From the NCBI GenBank assembly GCA_947568835.1, contig OX387603.1, forward strand, positions 3,759,701 to 3,823,700: 64,000 nt of DNA. Reading direction: 5' to 3'. The DNA comes from Protonemura montana. Its lineage: Eukaryota; Arthropoda; Insecta; Plecoptera; Nemouridae. Of the stretch, positions 24,901-32,700 are shown one piece after another. The position numbers were made by a program, and so were the translations under genes. The notes below the pieces were generated by a model that was not told the origin of the DNA, searched no databases, and saw only the letters and a list, made by a program, of their open reading frames with translations. Position 1 is the first letter of the stretch. Each line of letters begins with the position of its first letter.

Positions 24901-25207
24901 TTGTATTAGTGTTTGTGCTTGTGCTAGTGCAATTATGGGTCGTACTTCATAGCTCGACAAGTTCATCTCTGTTTCCGCATGCAAGTACCGCATCTCACGT
25001 TGACTCGTTATGTGTTTACAGCGGAGTCGTCTGGAGACGTTAGTTCTCCGTGGGTTCCCGGGAGTAACAGACCTGACCCTGCGTGTGCTGGCCTCGGTGC
25101 CCACCCTGCGCACCCTGGACGTCACTGGCACCGGTGTCACAGCTGACGGAGTTGCCACCTTCCGAGCCTTGCGCCCAGAGGTTCGGCTGCTGGCCAGCTT
25201 CGAATGA
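6987..25207 (+). CDS. F-box/leucine-rich-repeat protein, twelve coding exons
   Basis: Probably a substrate adaptor of an SCF (Skp1-Cul1-F-box) ubiquitin ligase. Exons: 6987-7183, 9497-9773, 10428-10550, 11164-11325, 16458-16676, 17349-17419, 18336-18537, 20805-21938, 22454-22582, 22993-23204, 24204-24372, 25022-25207; a 5' UTR exon ends at 6712 and splices to 6979. Phases agree at all junctions and give about 1026 aa. An F-box lies at residues about 40-85 (LSDDVLLIILSFLSQIDLIM, then CSRLETL). Leucine-rich segments follow in exons 2-5 (PLLRELRLDGCVHLGN). Exon 8 is a 378-codon low-complexity acidic, Ser-rich insert. Final LRRs (SRLETLVLRGFPGVTDLTLR) close the protein, which ends LLASFE. The intron after exon 3 starts with GC (CAG/GCAAGT). 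I do not recognise a specific family member. Intron 4 houses an intact transposon. Confidence 0.78.
7184..8082. other. First part of F-box gene intron 1
   Basis: No coding signal is seen. The stretch contains a run of about 15 G residues near 7964-7978 and otherwise unremarkable intronic sequence leading to the foldback element. Confidence 0.4.
8083..8883. mobile_element. Foldback-type element with minisatellite arms
   Basis: The two arms are inverted copies: 8083-8290 matches the reverse complement of about 8400-8883, separated by about 100 bp. The outer arms are built of 47-bp units (ACCTAGAACCTGCACACTCA, then GGTTTAACATTAACGTTCTG); the right arm has about eight units and the left arm two. 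CTGGTACCAT flanks both sides (8074 and 8884) and could be a 9-10-bp target duplication, as in foldback and Mutator-like elements. TGGTACCA is itself palindromic, so it could instead be terminal sequence. No transposase is present. Confidence 0.75.
9191..9300. repeat. 55-bp tandem duplication
   Basis: Two near-identical 55-bp units start at 9191 and 9246 with TAGCATCACTCATGCGCATG. They are intronic, about 200 bp upstream of F-box exon 2. No coding potential is visible. Confidence 0.85.
11509..11598. promoter_or_regulatory. Cluster of four TGACGTCA (CRE-type) sites
   Basis: Perfect palindromic TGACGTCA octamers occur at 11509, 11529, 11580 and 11591 inside F-box gene intron 4. This octamer is the consensus bound by CREB/ATF bZIP factors. 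Four perfect copies in 90 bp is far above chance, but the segment could be a piece of a repeat rather than an enhancer. Confidence 0.5.
12023..12502 (+). repeat. Left terminal inverted repeat of the 4.1-kb transposon
   Basis: About 480 bp matching the reverse complement of 15655-16133. It includes a long T run, a run of Gs and a GCCCCCCGGGCGTG-type segment. Homology stops just before the A/T-rich stretch near 12503. Confidence 0.85.
12945..15527 (+). CDS. Putative transposase, 860 aa, intact, with D-D-D/E-like core
   Basis: Single-exon ORF inside the terminal inverted repeats. The N-terminal 110 residues are Cys/His rich (VCHLHEKKF with C47, CCDPF at C65-C66, LCSTC at C105 and C108), suggesting a zinc-binding DNA-binding module. 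A helix-turn-helix-like stretch (SIKRIMQEFNASNHLVRKTK) follows. The likely RNase H-fold catalytic core has VVGDFAENYSF (D513), YFSDGAAAQYKN (D597) and SHGKGPCDGVGGTVKR (D638 as third acidic candidate, unusual if the usual residue is Glu). A Glu-rich tract lies near residues 742-757. The C-terminal 110 residues (ITVAYNEDWWLACVLE, VNFLHPHGP) look like an SH3/Tudor-type barrel. The function is inferred from context and motif shape. No frameshift or stop is present. The first Met after the left repeat was taken as start. Confidence 0.82.
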   Translation: MCSIGLFFEEECGPIEDLAIKSIESFNSDQQLSLALRTKCDNVKTVCHLHEKKFLRLYSCHHKLCCDPFQAHCGIVKVNGLREINAASRTKYLEIADLIPGKKLCSTCRKLLSLRLKELTTVSVLTPTKSTELDLPFVDIPCEADAVNQSLAAFGVSPINTTKLKGKSMFYSKRKFSEITQGVKKRLELVSPSNEEISKEDLTSSEECKDSIRDGSEIIAQLKEKFKTSTRSEKITILSVLPKSWSIKRIMQEFNASNHLVRKTKQLVKAQGILPSANQKAGKTLSPDCIQLIEEFYENDDVSRVMPGKKDFVSVKVGDNRVHRQKRLVLSNLSEVYRSFKDKYPDIKVGFSKFAELRPKHCVLAGAAGTHSVCVCTIHQNVKLMALGAKLPLLSDGTIKSYQHCLASLMCNPPLLNCFVGKCGNCPGTDELREWLEISFSENFIDSVTYKQWLSTDRCTLETITKPTDEFVDCFIEKCILLRNHDFIARQQAAFMQEKKANLKPGEVLVVGDFAENYSFVLQDAAQGYHWNNSQCTLHPFVCYFKPEDRDIQHLSYVVISDSLTHDTVTVHTFQKHLIRHLKQNISDVSHLIYFSDGAAAQYKNKKNFSNLCHHEVDFELTAEWHFFATSHGKGPCDGVGGTVKRNAARASLQKPYADQIMTPIDFYRWATENVWTVNFVFVANEEITANGIKLKERFKELKTIVGTRSFHAFYPKSLTSLHVKHFSLSEEINIVKIVEKNEEGEEEEEEEEEEATAAEIPEFEFKDVGSFITVAYNEDWWLACVLEKSSQSLELQVNFLHPHGPAPSYFYPSVQDKLIVAFADVLTLADPNTATGRTYFLSATDTNRATAGLIKYVPQ
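15655..16133 (-). repeat. Right terminal inverted repeat of the 4.1-kb transposon
   Basis: Reverse complement of 12023-12502 with only scattered substitutions and a shorter A/T homopolymer. It begins about 130 bp after the transposase stop codon, so the transposase terminator lies in or just before it. Confidence 0.85.
16340..16440 (+). mobile_element. tRNA-derived SINE fragment
   Basis: Contains the B-box-like GGGGTTCGAGTCCCCG inside a tRNA-like T-arm, then the family tail GAGAGGTTATTAGTGTTTCT. The head is partly lost. It ends 17 bp before F-box exon 5. Confidence 0.7.
16805..16975 (-). mobile_element. tRNA-derived SINE, nearly complete
   Basis: On the minus strand it has an A-box-like TAGCTCAATGGGCTAGAGCA and a B-box GGTTCGAGTCC, then the tail ending in the GCAAGCGTTTGCAATTTAAA word. 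It lies downstream of F-box exon 5 and is inverted relative to the copy at 16340. It is not a functional tRNA: there is no good acceptor stem pairing and it is fused to the tail. Confidence 0.75.
17985..18226. repeat. 26-bp minisatellite
   Basis: About nine units of TAGACCTGAGTAAGCTCCCA plus CTCCAA in F-box intron 6, ending about 110 bp before exon 7. Confidence 0.88.
18646..20100 (+). mobile_element. Decayed hAT-family element, 1455 bp
   Basis: An 8-bp duplication CTAATAAC lies at 18638-18645 and 20101-20108. The inverted ends are TAGAGCCA...TGGCTCTA, with about 21 bp of near match (GATTATATGGTG against GATTTTATGGTG). The 8-bp duplication and TAGAG-type ends are hAT hallmarks. It retains a remnant of the transposase C-terminus but no open frame. 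Confidence 0.88.
19724..19820 (+). pseudogene. hAT transposase C-terminal remnant
   Basis: The frame starting AAC at 19724 reads NSVDAERFFSQ, a stop codon, then NLVLTDKGTRMKEATKYLL. This resembles the hAT dimerisation region (N-A-D-A-E-R-x-F-S...L-x-T-D-K-R-x-R). The in-frame TAA and surrounding decay show it is dead. Confidence 0.75.
20640..20770 (+). mobile_element. tRNA-derived SINE 3' part
   Basis: GGTCCCCGTTTGGAGTCTGG, then GGTTATTAGTGTTCCTAATG and a GCAAGCATTTGCAATTGAAA-type tail. The tail ends about 40 bp before F-box exon 8. Confidence 0.65.
21949..22440 (+). repeat. 78-bp minisatellite filling F-box intron 8
   Basis: About six units of period 78 (TGTCCCTGGC at 21971 and 22049), with words TGCACCATGCCCTATACCTT and AGCTGTACACATCCATGCTT. 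It starts about 10 bp after the exon 8 donor and runs to the acceptor, where a unit's CATGTCCCTGGCTCCC has become CATGTCCCTTGTTTCAG. Because 78 is divisible by 3, a 160-codon ORF runs through it. It is out of frame with exon 8 and not a gene. Confidence 0.88.
22712..22943 (+). repeat. 49-bp minisatellite in F-box intron 9
   Basis: About five units (period 49, for example 22763 and 22812) containing AAGGATGGAAGTTCTGTGCA and AAGCTTTATCTGTGCTAG. It makes up more than half of intron 22583-22992 and is clearly the same family as 940-1165. Confidence 0.88.
23640..23830 (+). mobile_element. Old 5S-derived SINE relic
   Basis: CACTGTGCTGGGTCAGGTAT and a GTGACC segment match the 3' half of the 5S-derived heads at 51370 and 53480. 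They are followed by the same ATCATAC...GACCA...GGGAGAGAG body and GGAAGGGACGTTA tail word. It is diverged and truncated. Confidence 0.65.
24475..24815 (-). mobile_element. Dispersed non-autonomous repeat (five-copy family in window)
   Basis: Shares TCCACAAAGTAG, GACACATAATCTAAAAA, GCTCTGTGATTGG, ACATTGTTAAATGCT and CCCATATGATAACCAAGTTT with copies at 32795, 37395, 40575 and 61870. One segment (CCCATATGATAACCAAGTTT) is locally duplicated. No ORF. The class is unknown, probably a MITE or SINE-like family. Confidence 0.7.
24813..24930 (+). repeat. GTGCTN hexamer microsatellite
   Basis: Imperfect repeats of GTGCTT/GTGCTA attached to the end of the dispersed repeat. The same combination occurs at 62330-62720. 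It lies about 90 bp upstream of the last F-box exon. Confidence 0.85.
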
Positions 25208-26375
25208 ACACAAGCTTCGAGTGAGCCAAGGCATTGTTGACTAACAATTCTCTATTGCCAGCAGAATTCGGATAACCTTGCATTGTAAGGTAGCAATCTA
25301 ACAGCCCTTTGAAGGTAGTTTGCTATCTGTTGTTTTTAAATCGTGGACTATTAAATGAACTGGGGATTGCCTCAGTAAATGTGTTGCAATCCATCTTCAG
25401 TAGACAATTTGTGCGTCTTTGTTTGATGCTGTGTCATTTGATGGTTTGTCATTCATCTCGCTGGTACCATGTCTTATGTGTAAGGTGACTCTCTGAATTG
25501 CCTGTTTTCAAGCCTAGTTAAGCAACGTTGCCCTGTGCCAGCTGTCGATGGGTGGCATGAGCTCTCCGCTACGGCAGTTCTCAAATCATAGTCATGAATG
25601 TTTCAGCAAAACTTGGTTTGTAGGAGTTTATTTCATGTCATCTTGTAAGGCGATAGTAATTTGTTCCATGGAGCAAAAATACAGTAAATTTGGTACCTTA
25701 CTATTTTTACAAGGACAGCTTCTAAGAGGCAATTAGCCGGCAGAAGCTAAAGCTTGATGGAAGAATCGCCTAGGGTGTTTCTCTTCCATTTTGAAATATG
25801 AATGTTTTCTGTGAACGAGCTGGTGCTTGTTTCAGTAGGTACAGGCAAGAGATGTTGCTGACATTGTCCCCAGCAGTGAACTGTCAAGGGAGGAAAATAC
25901 CAAATTACACACATTGCTCTGTGCTTTACATTTCACTGTGCTTTCACATGTTGATCTCGAGGTGTTTATTATTCAGAATCAATCAATGACATTGGTTATC
26001 CTGCTGTTTAGATTAGGCCCTTTTCAATTGTCATACTCTGGCATACTTCTGAGATAAGACTTATAATTGAGATGTGTTTACCATTATGTTTTGATTTCAA
26101 GTCAATTTAAATCATACTTGCCATTTGTATAGGCAAGTAATCATTTATGTAACTGATTATTTGAGTAGTTACCTATCACAATTTGTACATCTAGTGTAGA
26201 ATAATTCTTTGTGTATCTTTACACTCTACAGGTATGGAAAATTGTTATGGATGAATATGGGATGAGTTATTTGGATTAAGATATGCTTTATTATGTGAAT
26301 TGTGTTGAATGTAGCACGCATGGTCGTAACACCGCAGGATGAGTGTTTCATAAATAAATAAACAAAAACAAAGTG
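25208..26375 (+). terminator. F-box gene 3' UTR and polyadenylation region
   Basis: No coding exon is seen after the TGA at 25205-25207. Overlapping AATAAA hexamers lie at 26353-26362 and are followed by A/C-rich then GT-rich sequence, typical of a cleavage site. A 1.15-kb 3' UTR is inferred. Confidence 0.55.
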
Positions 26376-26786
26376 GAGCTGTCGGTTCGTAGTGTCAGTT
26401 TGAATCTTTTAGTTTAGACTTTGTGGACAGATGGCACTGCCCAGCGTGTGCATTGTTTGAATGTAGACGCGGCAGGTTGGCTTGCTTACTGACTACATGA
26501 ATACGGGATGTCGCCAGCAAAAGGCGCGATCCTCTGTCCTTTTGTGCATTATTCATTTTCATCTCATTTCTGCACGCAGCATGATGAAAATTTATCAATC
26601 CATACCCGCTCAAACTAGATTCGCACCTTATCGGATACGTTATAAATAGCCAAGTGCAGCTAGTCTCGCTCTGGGTACCAAACAACGACGCCGTATCATA
26701 ATCGGCTTAGTTGATGTCGTCATGCCTGTATCTGTAATGAACAAAGTCTTAATCCGACAGAACCACCTACAAACTCTGTGCTAAAA
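26376..26786 (+). promoter_or_regulatory. Probable promoter and 5' UTR of the Su(s)/ZC3H4-like gene
   Basis: Short gap between the F-box polyadenylation signals and the proposed ATG at 26787. No TATA box is obvious. This is inferred from position only. Confidence 0.35.
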
Positions 26787-29700
26787 ATGGGGTAAGATTA
26801 CCGAAATATGAGCCTAGTTACATCCGCAACTCAAACTCCCGTCTGTGTATTTACTGTTTCAACGGTCAGACCAGTGTCAGACAGTCTCAAACAGGGTTCA
26901 ATGGTCCAAAATGTGCCCAATGCTCTTTTGGCATACTCTACAATGAACAGGAAGTGTGGTCTGTAAAAACATTTAATAATACCCGCTGTGCGAGGCTAAA
27001 TCGGCCAGTTCTAGGGGCGAAACAGGGACCTGAGCGGTAATACTAATTCCAATAACATCAAGCTCAAAATAGTAGTCGAGAAGTTATTGTAGCTAAAAGC
27101 AAAAGTACCTAATAGTATTTGACCTGTCGTATGAATGTATTTCGGAATGTTTTGCACTGGCAGCCGTTGTGGTCTGACCGGAGAGATCGGGTGTGTAAGT
27201 GGGCCAACAGGTCGGATGTTTGTTGGCAAGGTTGTAGAGTGGCCGACGAGGCGCGGCCTAGCTCACAGATCCGTCGACTGCGCCGCGCTGCGAAGGGCAT
27301 AAACCGAGCAGAAGTGACTGAGGCAACTACGACTACAATTTCTCGAAACGACGAATCCCTTTTATAACATTGAGATTTCAGTCCCAGCAGCATCGTCTGC
27401 TAAATACGTGTGATTTTATACAGAATATAATTACTTAAGATAGTCGTGATAATCTCCTAGCTTGTATACTATTTATACGGGTCTTTGCAAGCAAAGTAAA
27501 ATTTAATTCCGTATCTGGGAAGATTATTGATCTTTTACTATTCTCTCCCTGCACACGTATGATTGCGTACAATCATATGTATGAGAGATTGAGATTAATT
27601 TCTTCCCTAGGTAGTTTTTGGAATTACGTAATGCTCGATAAGTGATAACAAATGATTTTTTGGTGATAACTTGCATCCAAAAAAGAGCTCTGAAAGGACC
27701 GTACACCGAATGCAATAGATGTTCGGTGTGATACATGATGGCCCTTCTTCTACAGAACGACAGTGAGAATGTTACCCCAACGGAAAATCGTCAAAGGTTT
27801 GCTAAATTTCTAAAAAAAAACGGATTCAAATTTCCAAATTCCCAACATTTTTATAGTAATTCTAGTTTTTCATTAAACAAAATTATGTTTCGAAATAGTA
27901 ATTCTAGTTTCCTAAAGTTCAGTTCGCTCGAAGCCTGGCAGTGATTCATTTGTTTATGGTGACGTATACGCTTTATAAATCGATAGGACTCCATTTTGGT
28001 ACTCCGCGGTAGGTACTTAGTACAGTTCCCTCCAAAATGCAAGGAGGTACATATCATTGGAAATTTTGTTTCCTCAATTTAGTTCTCTTTTTACTAACTT
28101 AATTGCATGAAAGCATTGTAAACATATTCAATATATCTTCTGTTAGTGATTGCCCAATTGCTCATCTGAAATTCAATATCTAAAGAACACAATTGACCAT
28201 TTCGAATCAATTTAACAATTTTTTGTGTACTACGTGCAAATGTATGCATCGTTAAAACATTTGCCGAGCTCGTATCAATTAACGCCGTGTGTTGGTACAG
28301 TTTGTCCTTCGTGGTATTTGCATAATAGTCGTTACGTCACAGAAACAGAATGTGGAATTTTTTTCTGAATTGACTGTACATGGAAGCTGATAGGCCATTG
28401 CATTGATTAGATAAGAGCGCCTAAGGGCAGGGCTTCTACGCGTTAGCTCGTTAATGCTATTTTTGTACCAGGCACTGACAAGACCGAACCATCTGCCTTT
28501 TCGCTAGGAATTGATTGAAGGGGGAAAGGGAAAAACGTTGGTTGAGCTATTATTGGAATTCTAAATCTATCAAACAAATAACATTATTCTAAAATAGGGT
28601 CGATTGTTAATAGTTTATTTGATAGTGAAAAATAAAATTATCTGCCAGTTTGACAACTGAATTTTAGGACTAGCATTGCAAAAATTACCTTGCGTCACTT
28701 CATTCATGTGACGAAACAATTTCGTATTGCTAGGGTAAACATTTTTTGGAAAGAGAAATGCGTATGCGCGCTCTAGTAGGTAAATTGGAACTAAGACCGG
28801 AATTTGATTATTTATTTGAAAGTAACCACAAATTACAATTATTGATTTAAAAGCTATGGAATCAATTGACTCTAGTTAACTAAAAAAAATTATCCTTTCA
28901 AGTATGAAAGGGTACAGTGTGGTCATAGTGAATATTGTAAATTCATTGCTTTTGGAAGTGACGTCACTATTCACGATCACGGGCGAAACAGCTGATTCGG
29001 TTTTATGCTATCAAGACCCATTGCATGCATTGCCTATCGGTACTATCAGTTCTTCTTGTAGCTAGTTGTGTTTGAGGAACTTGGACAAACAAGGAGTTCA
29101 ATTAATTTTGGCGTACAATGTACGTTACTGAAGCGTATTTGACAAGCTGCCACCGACCATAAAGATGATGGTCTATGAATCTAATATGCCCATTGCCGAG
29201 ATGTTAGTATTTTTAACTTTGCCAAGGTTATCGAAACGATCCACTCGAAATCATACCATATTTGTTTGCAGCATATCTTTGCTCAACAAAAACTAGGTTT
29301 ACATATCTAAATTGAGGTCATTATCCAGATACCGGAAAATGGGAAAGTCGTTTGTTAAAACAAATTGTTAGATTTTGTAACTGTCAATTAGTGGGCGTTG
29401 TCCATGTTGCGTCTAACGTAACCCAACTTCTTAAAGAGAGATCCTTGAATAGGAAACAAAGAACACCAGTGAAAAATTTGTGGGCACTTTGTCCAGCAAC
29501 GAATTTTTTTATTATATATTTCCACAAGTACCTATTTTATTTTTTTTGCTTATGATGAATTCTTGTGTAGTGAACAAGAATGGACAAAAGAAAAATGTGG
29601 TCCTGCCACGAAAGAGGGAATTTACGGCCACACATCTATATTCTCAAAGCGACAAATATACTATTGGGCTTTACAATTTAGACAAATGACCCAAACATTA

Positions 29701-32700
29701 ACACAAGCTAGGGCTAGCTTGTAAAGTAAAAGACAAATTTAATTTCAGCTCCAAAGAAGAGGAAATCGATCTGGAAGATGGCGAGATTGAGGATGACGAG
29801 GAAGAAATTTCAAAACCTACTGAAGCACCAAAACCAGTTCCTCCAAAGATCGAACCTCCTATAATCAAAGCCCCAGTCAAGGAGCCTGTACCTTTTGTTA
29901 GCGTAGATAAGACAAAGAAGAATGTGAAAAAGGTTGGTGTTGCCAAGCTAGGACAGAACGATGGTACTAGTGCCGGTGCTGAGGACGACTGGGCTGATAA
30001 TGTTGAAAAGGCAATTCGAGCAGCTATGGGAGGCGAGATTAAGGAAACTGATGAGAATGGTGATGTGGATGATGATGGAGAGGAGAAAAAGAAGAAGAAG
30101 AAGAGAAAAAAGCGACATAGACTCGAAGATGAAGGCGATGATAGGAAGGAATCAAAGGTACTACTTACTGTCATTCATTGTCAATCTTTTGATAGATATT
30201 AATATTTTTACCTAGAAAAAAAAGGATAAGTGAACTGACTGACTTGATCGATTTAAAAATGTTCAGGATTATATTTCGATGTCTGAACTTTTATATTTCA
30301 TTTAATATATTATATGAATTAATTTCTTAAAATAATTTTAAAACTAAGCAAGAGGACAAAAACCCGAGACACCCAAAAAATCCCGATGAAACCCAAAACT
30401 CCACTGAAACCTTATTGAAGGTCGGGTTCTAAAAACCTGGGTTTCTTCAACCCTGGTTGTAACTCTTCTACAATCATACAGAATGGATGTTTCCTAGAAC
30501 AAAACCAATTTAAAAAAGAGAGTGCGTTGGAGAAAATACTTATGCTCGAGAATATTCTCAAAAGAAAATGTTTGAGCGTTTTGTATCTTTAAACAAATCT
30601 CAAGGAGAAATTAAACCTGTCACTTATTAGACAGATCATGACATGTCTCCATACAATCGCCCTCTTCGTACACTAAATGTGACACTTTCATAGTGATTGT
30701 TAAGTTGGCACTTTCCTTCTAGTATTTTGCTGCTCTAATTGCCGGTGTAGTTCACAAAATGCGGTCGTGGATACCTAGCCACCCGTTTGTATCGATCTTA
30801 ACTCTAAAATCTCATTCAATTCCTGATGTCAGTTTCTTCTTCATAATGTTAAACTGAAACTTAAAGGCTGGACCTAAAGAAGATGGCAAAGAAAAAAAGT
30901 ACACTAGATACCATCTTGTGCTAACACGTGACTCAAAGAAAATGTCTGTGTTTTTCTCTCTCAGAGAAGAAAGAAGCATCATCGAAGTGCGGACGAGGAA
31001 GGTGATGACGACGAGATGCTTTTTGTGCGTGGTGCCAGCCCGATAATGCGGGAACATGATGGAGAAATCATGCCTCAGTACCAAGACGAATCGTACCATT
31101 ACGCTGATGGTAAGTTCCCAACTTGTCGCTACATACAAAATTTTAAGCTCAGTACTAGAGCGCTGGAGTGAGAAGAGCAGGCTCTGGTTTGTACGAGTCA
31201 ATCAAATGGGCTATCATTAATGTGCAGTGGGATTCTTCATGATTGCTTAATGGAATGGTCCTGGCTGGATTAATCCAAGTGGTAGACTCAACTATGTTAG
31301 GATTCATTGCTAAACATTTGCAAAACTGCTATGCAATACCTTAAGTTATTTACTTGTGATTTTTGGTCCCAAAAAAGATAGGCAGGGCTTACGGCACTGA
31401 AACTGTCTTTGCTTTGGACTGAAGTCCACAACTTTGAAGTGAACCGCTGTGCACATTTTAAAAGCTGCCGAGTCCCTAGGAGGTTGTTGGTGGTGGGAAG
31501 AGACAGAAATCACAAGTTTTCTTTACAACTTGTCACATAGAACCCCAGGAGAGCAAGCTAATGCATGCCACTGTCATGATGACCTGCTTTAAGCCTCGTT
31601 GTGAACACTTCTTCCCAATATTCAAATTGCTGTGCAACTTTGTTTGGGGGAAAAAAATCACCATTAAATGGTTAAAGAGCCATCCTTGGAATGTGATATG
31701 GGAAAAAATTGAAACACAATCTAGGAGCTTACTTTAGTCACGTATCATGCCAACGTGCGAGTCTCCCTTCCGATTTCAGAATCTAAAACAATATTTCCTT
31801 TGGCAGCTTCTCATTCTCGCAAAACCTTAGGTAGGTACTGCCAAAATTTACTGTTTGAATTCTAGATGTAATCCTAGATTTATTTTAACAGTAGAGTAAC
31901 ATGGTAAAACACACAAATTAAAAAGTGAAAAATAAGTAAACGCAACTTACAGCTTGGTAAAATGGCCGAGGGAGACAGATGAAGAGAGGTTCTAGTAGTC
32001 TTGATGTAGCCGCTCACTTCTCCAATTCATTTACAAGCCTTTGGCTCTTAAACATTTTATTTGCTAATACGATGATGTTTAAAAAGTTTGACAGTTTCTA
32101 GTACAATGTTTTTGTGTGAATTTCTTCATAATAAAAGTTTAAGCATGTAACATACCTGCATGAACTCTTAATAAGTGCGGTGACATCACCATAGGCGTAG
32201 TGACACATCAGGACTGTCGTTCAGCTTTCATGATTTTATTTTGAATTAAAAACTCAGAAGCCTTATTTGAACTCACAGCCAAAACTTGAGGCATCAAGTA
32301 TCTGTGAAGTTGTGCTTTACAACGAATGTGTGACCAGCAACCCCTCTCTATTCAAACCAACTGCCGTCTGCTAAACGTGTCATTGTCCAACTAGAACAGA
32401 GATCCAACTCGGACAAGAAGTGTGACTTTCTGCCAACTGTCGCTCTTGTTTCAGCAGACATGCGTCAGTTTGAAGACTACTCCTCGTACGACGACGAGAG
32501 CGACGATGACTTCATGGAGGGGGGCGGTGTGAGGGGTGGGCGGGGAAGGGGGCGGGGCCGAGGTATCCGCGGGGGTGGAAGGGGCGGCGGCCGCAAGATG
32601 GGGCGTGGCCGCGGGGACTCGATGAAGAAACGCAGGCAGCAGCGAGATCAACGGCAGGGACCAGACTCTGTCTGCATGTTCTTCATGCAGGGAAAGTGTC

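Noticed and set aside
27119-27393. Possible first exon of the su(s)-like gene near 27.2 kb
   Set aside because: ORFs on both strands, but I found no donor that supplies the needed phase 2 with a plausible start; ATGGG/GTAAGA at 26787 fits better.
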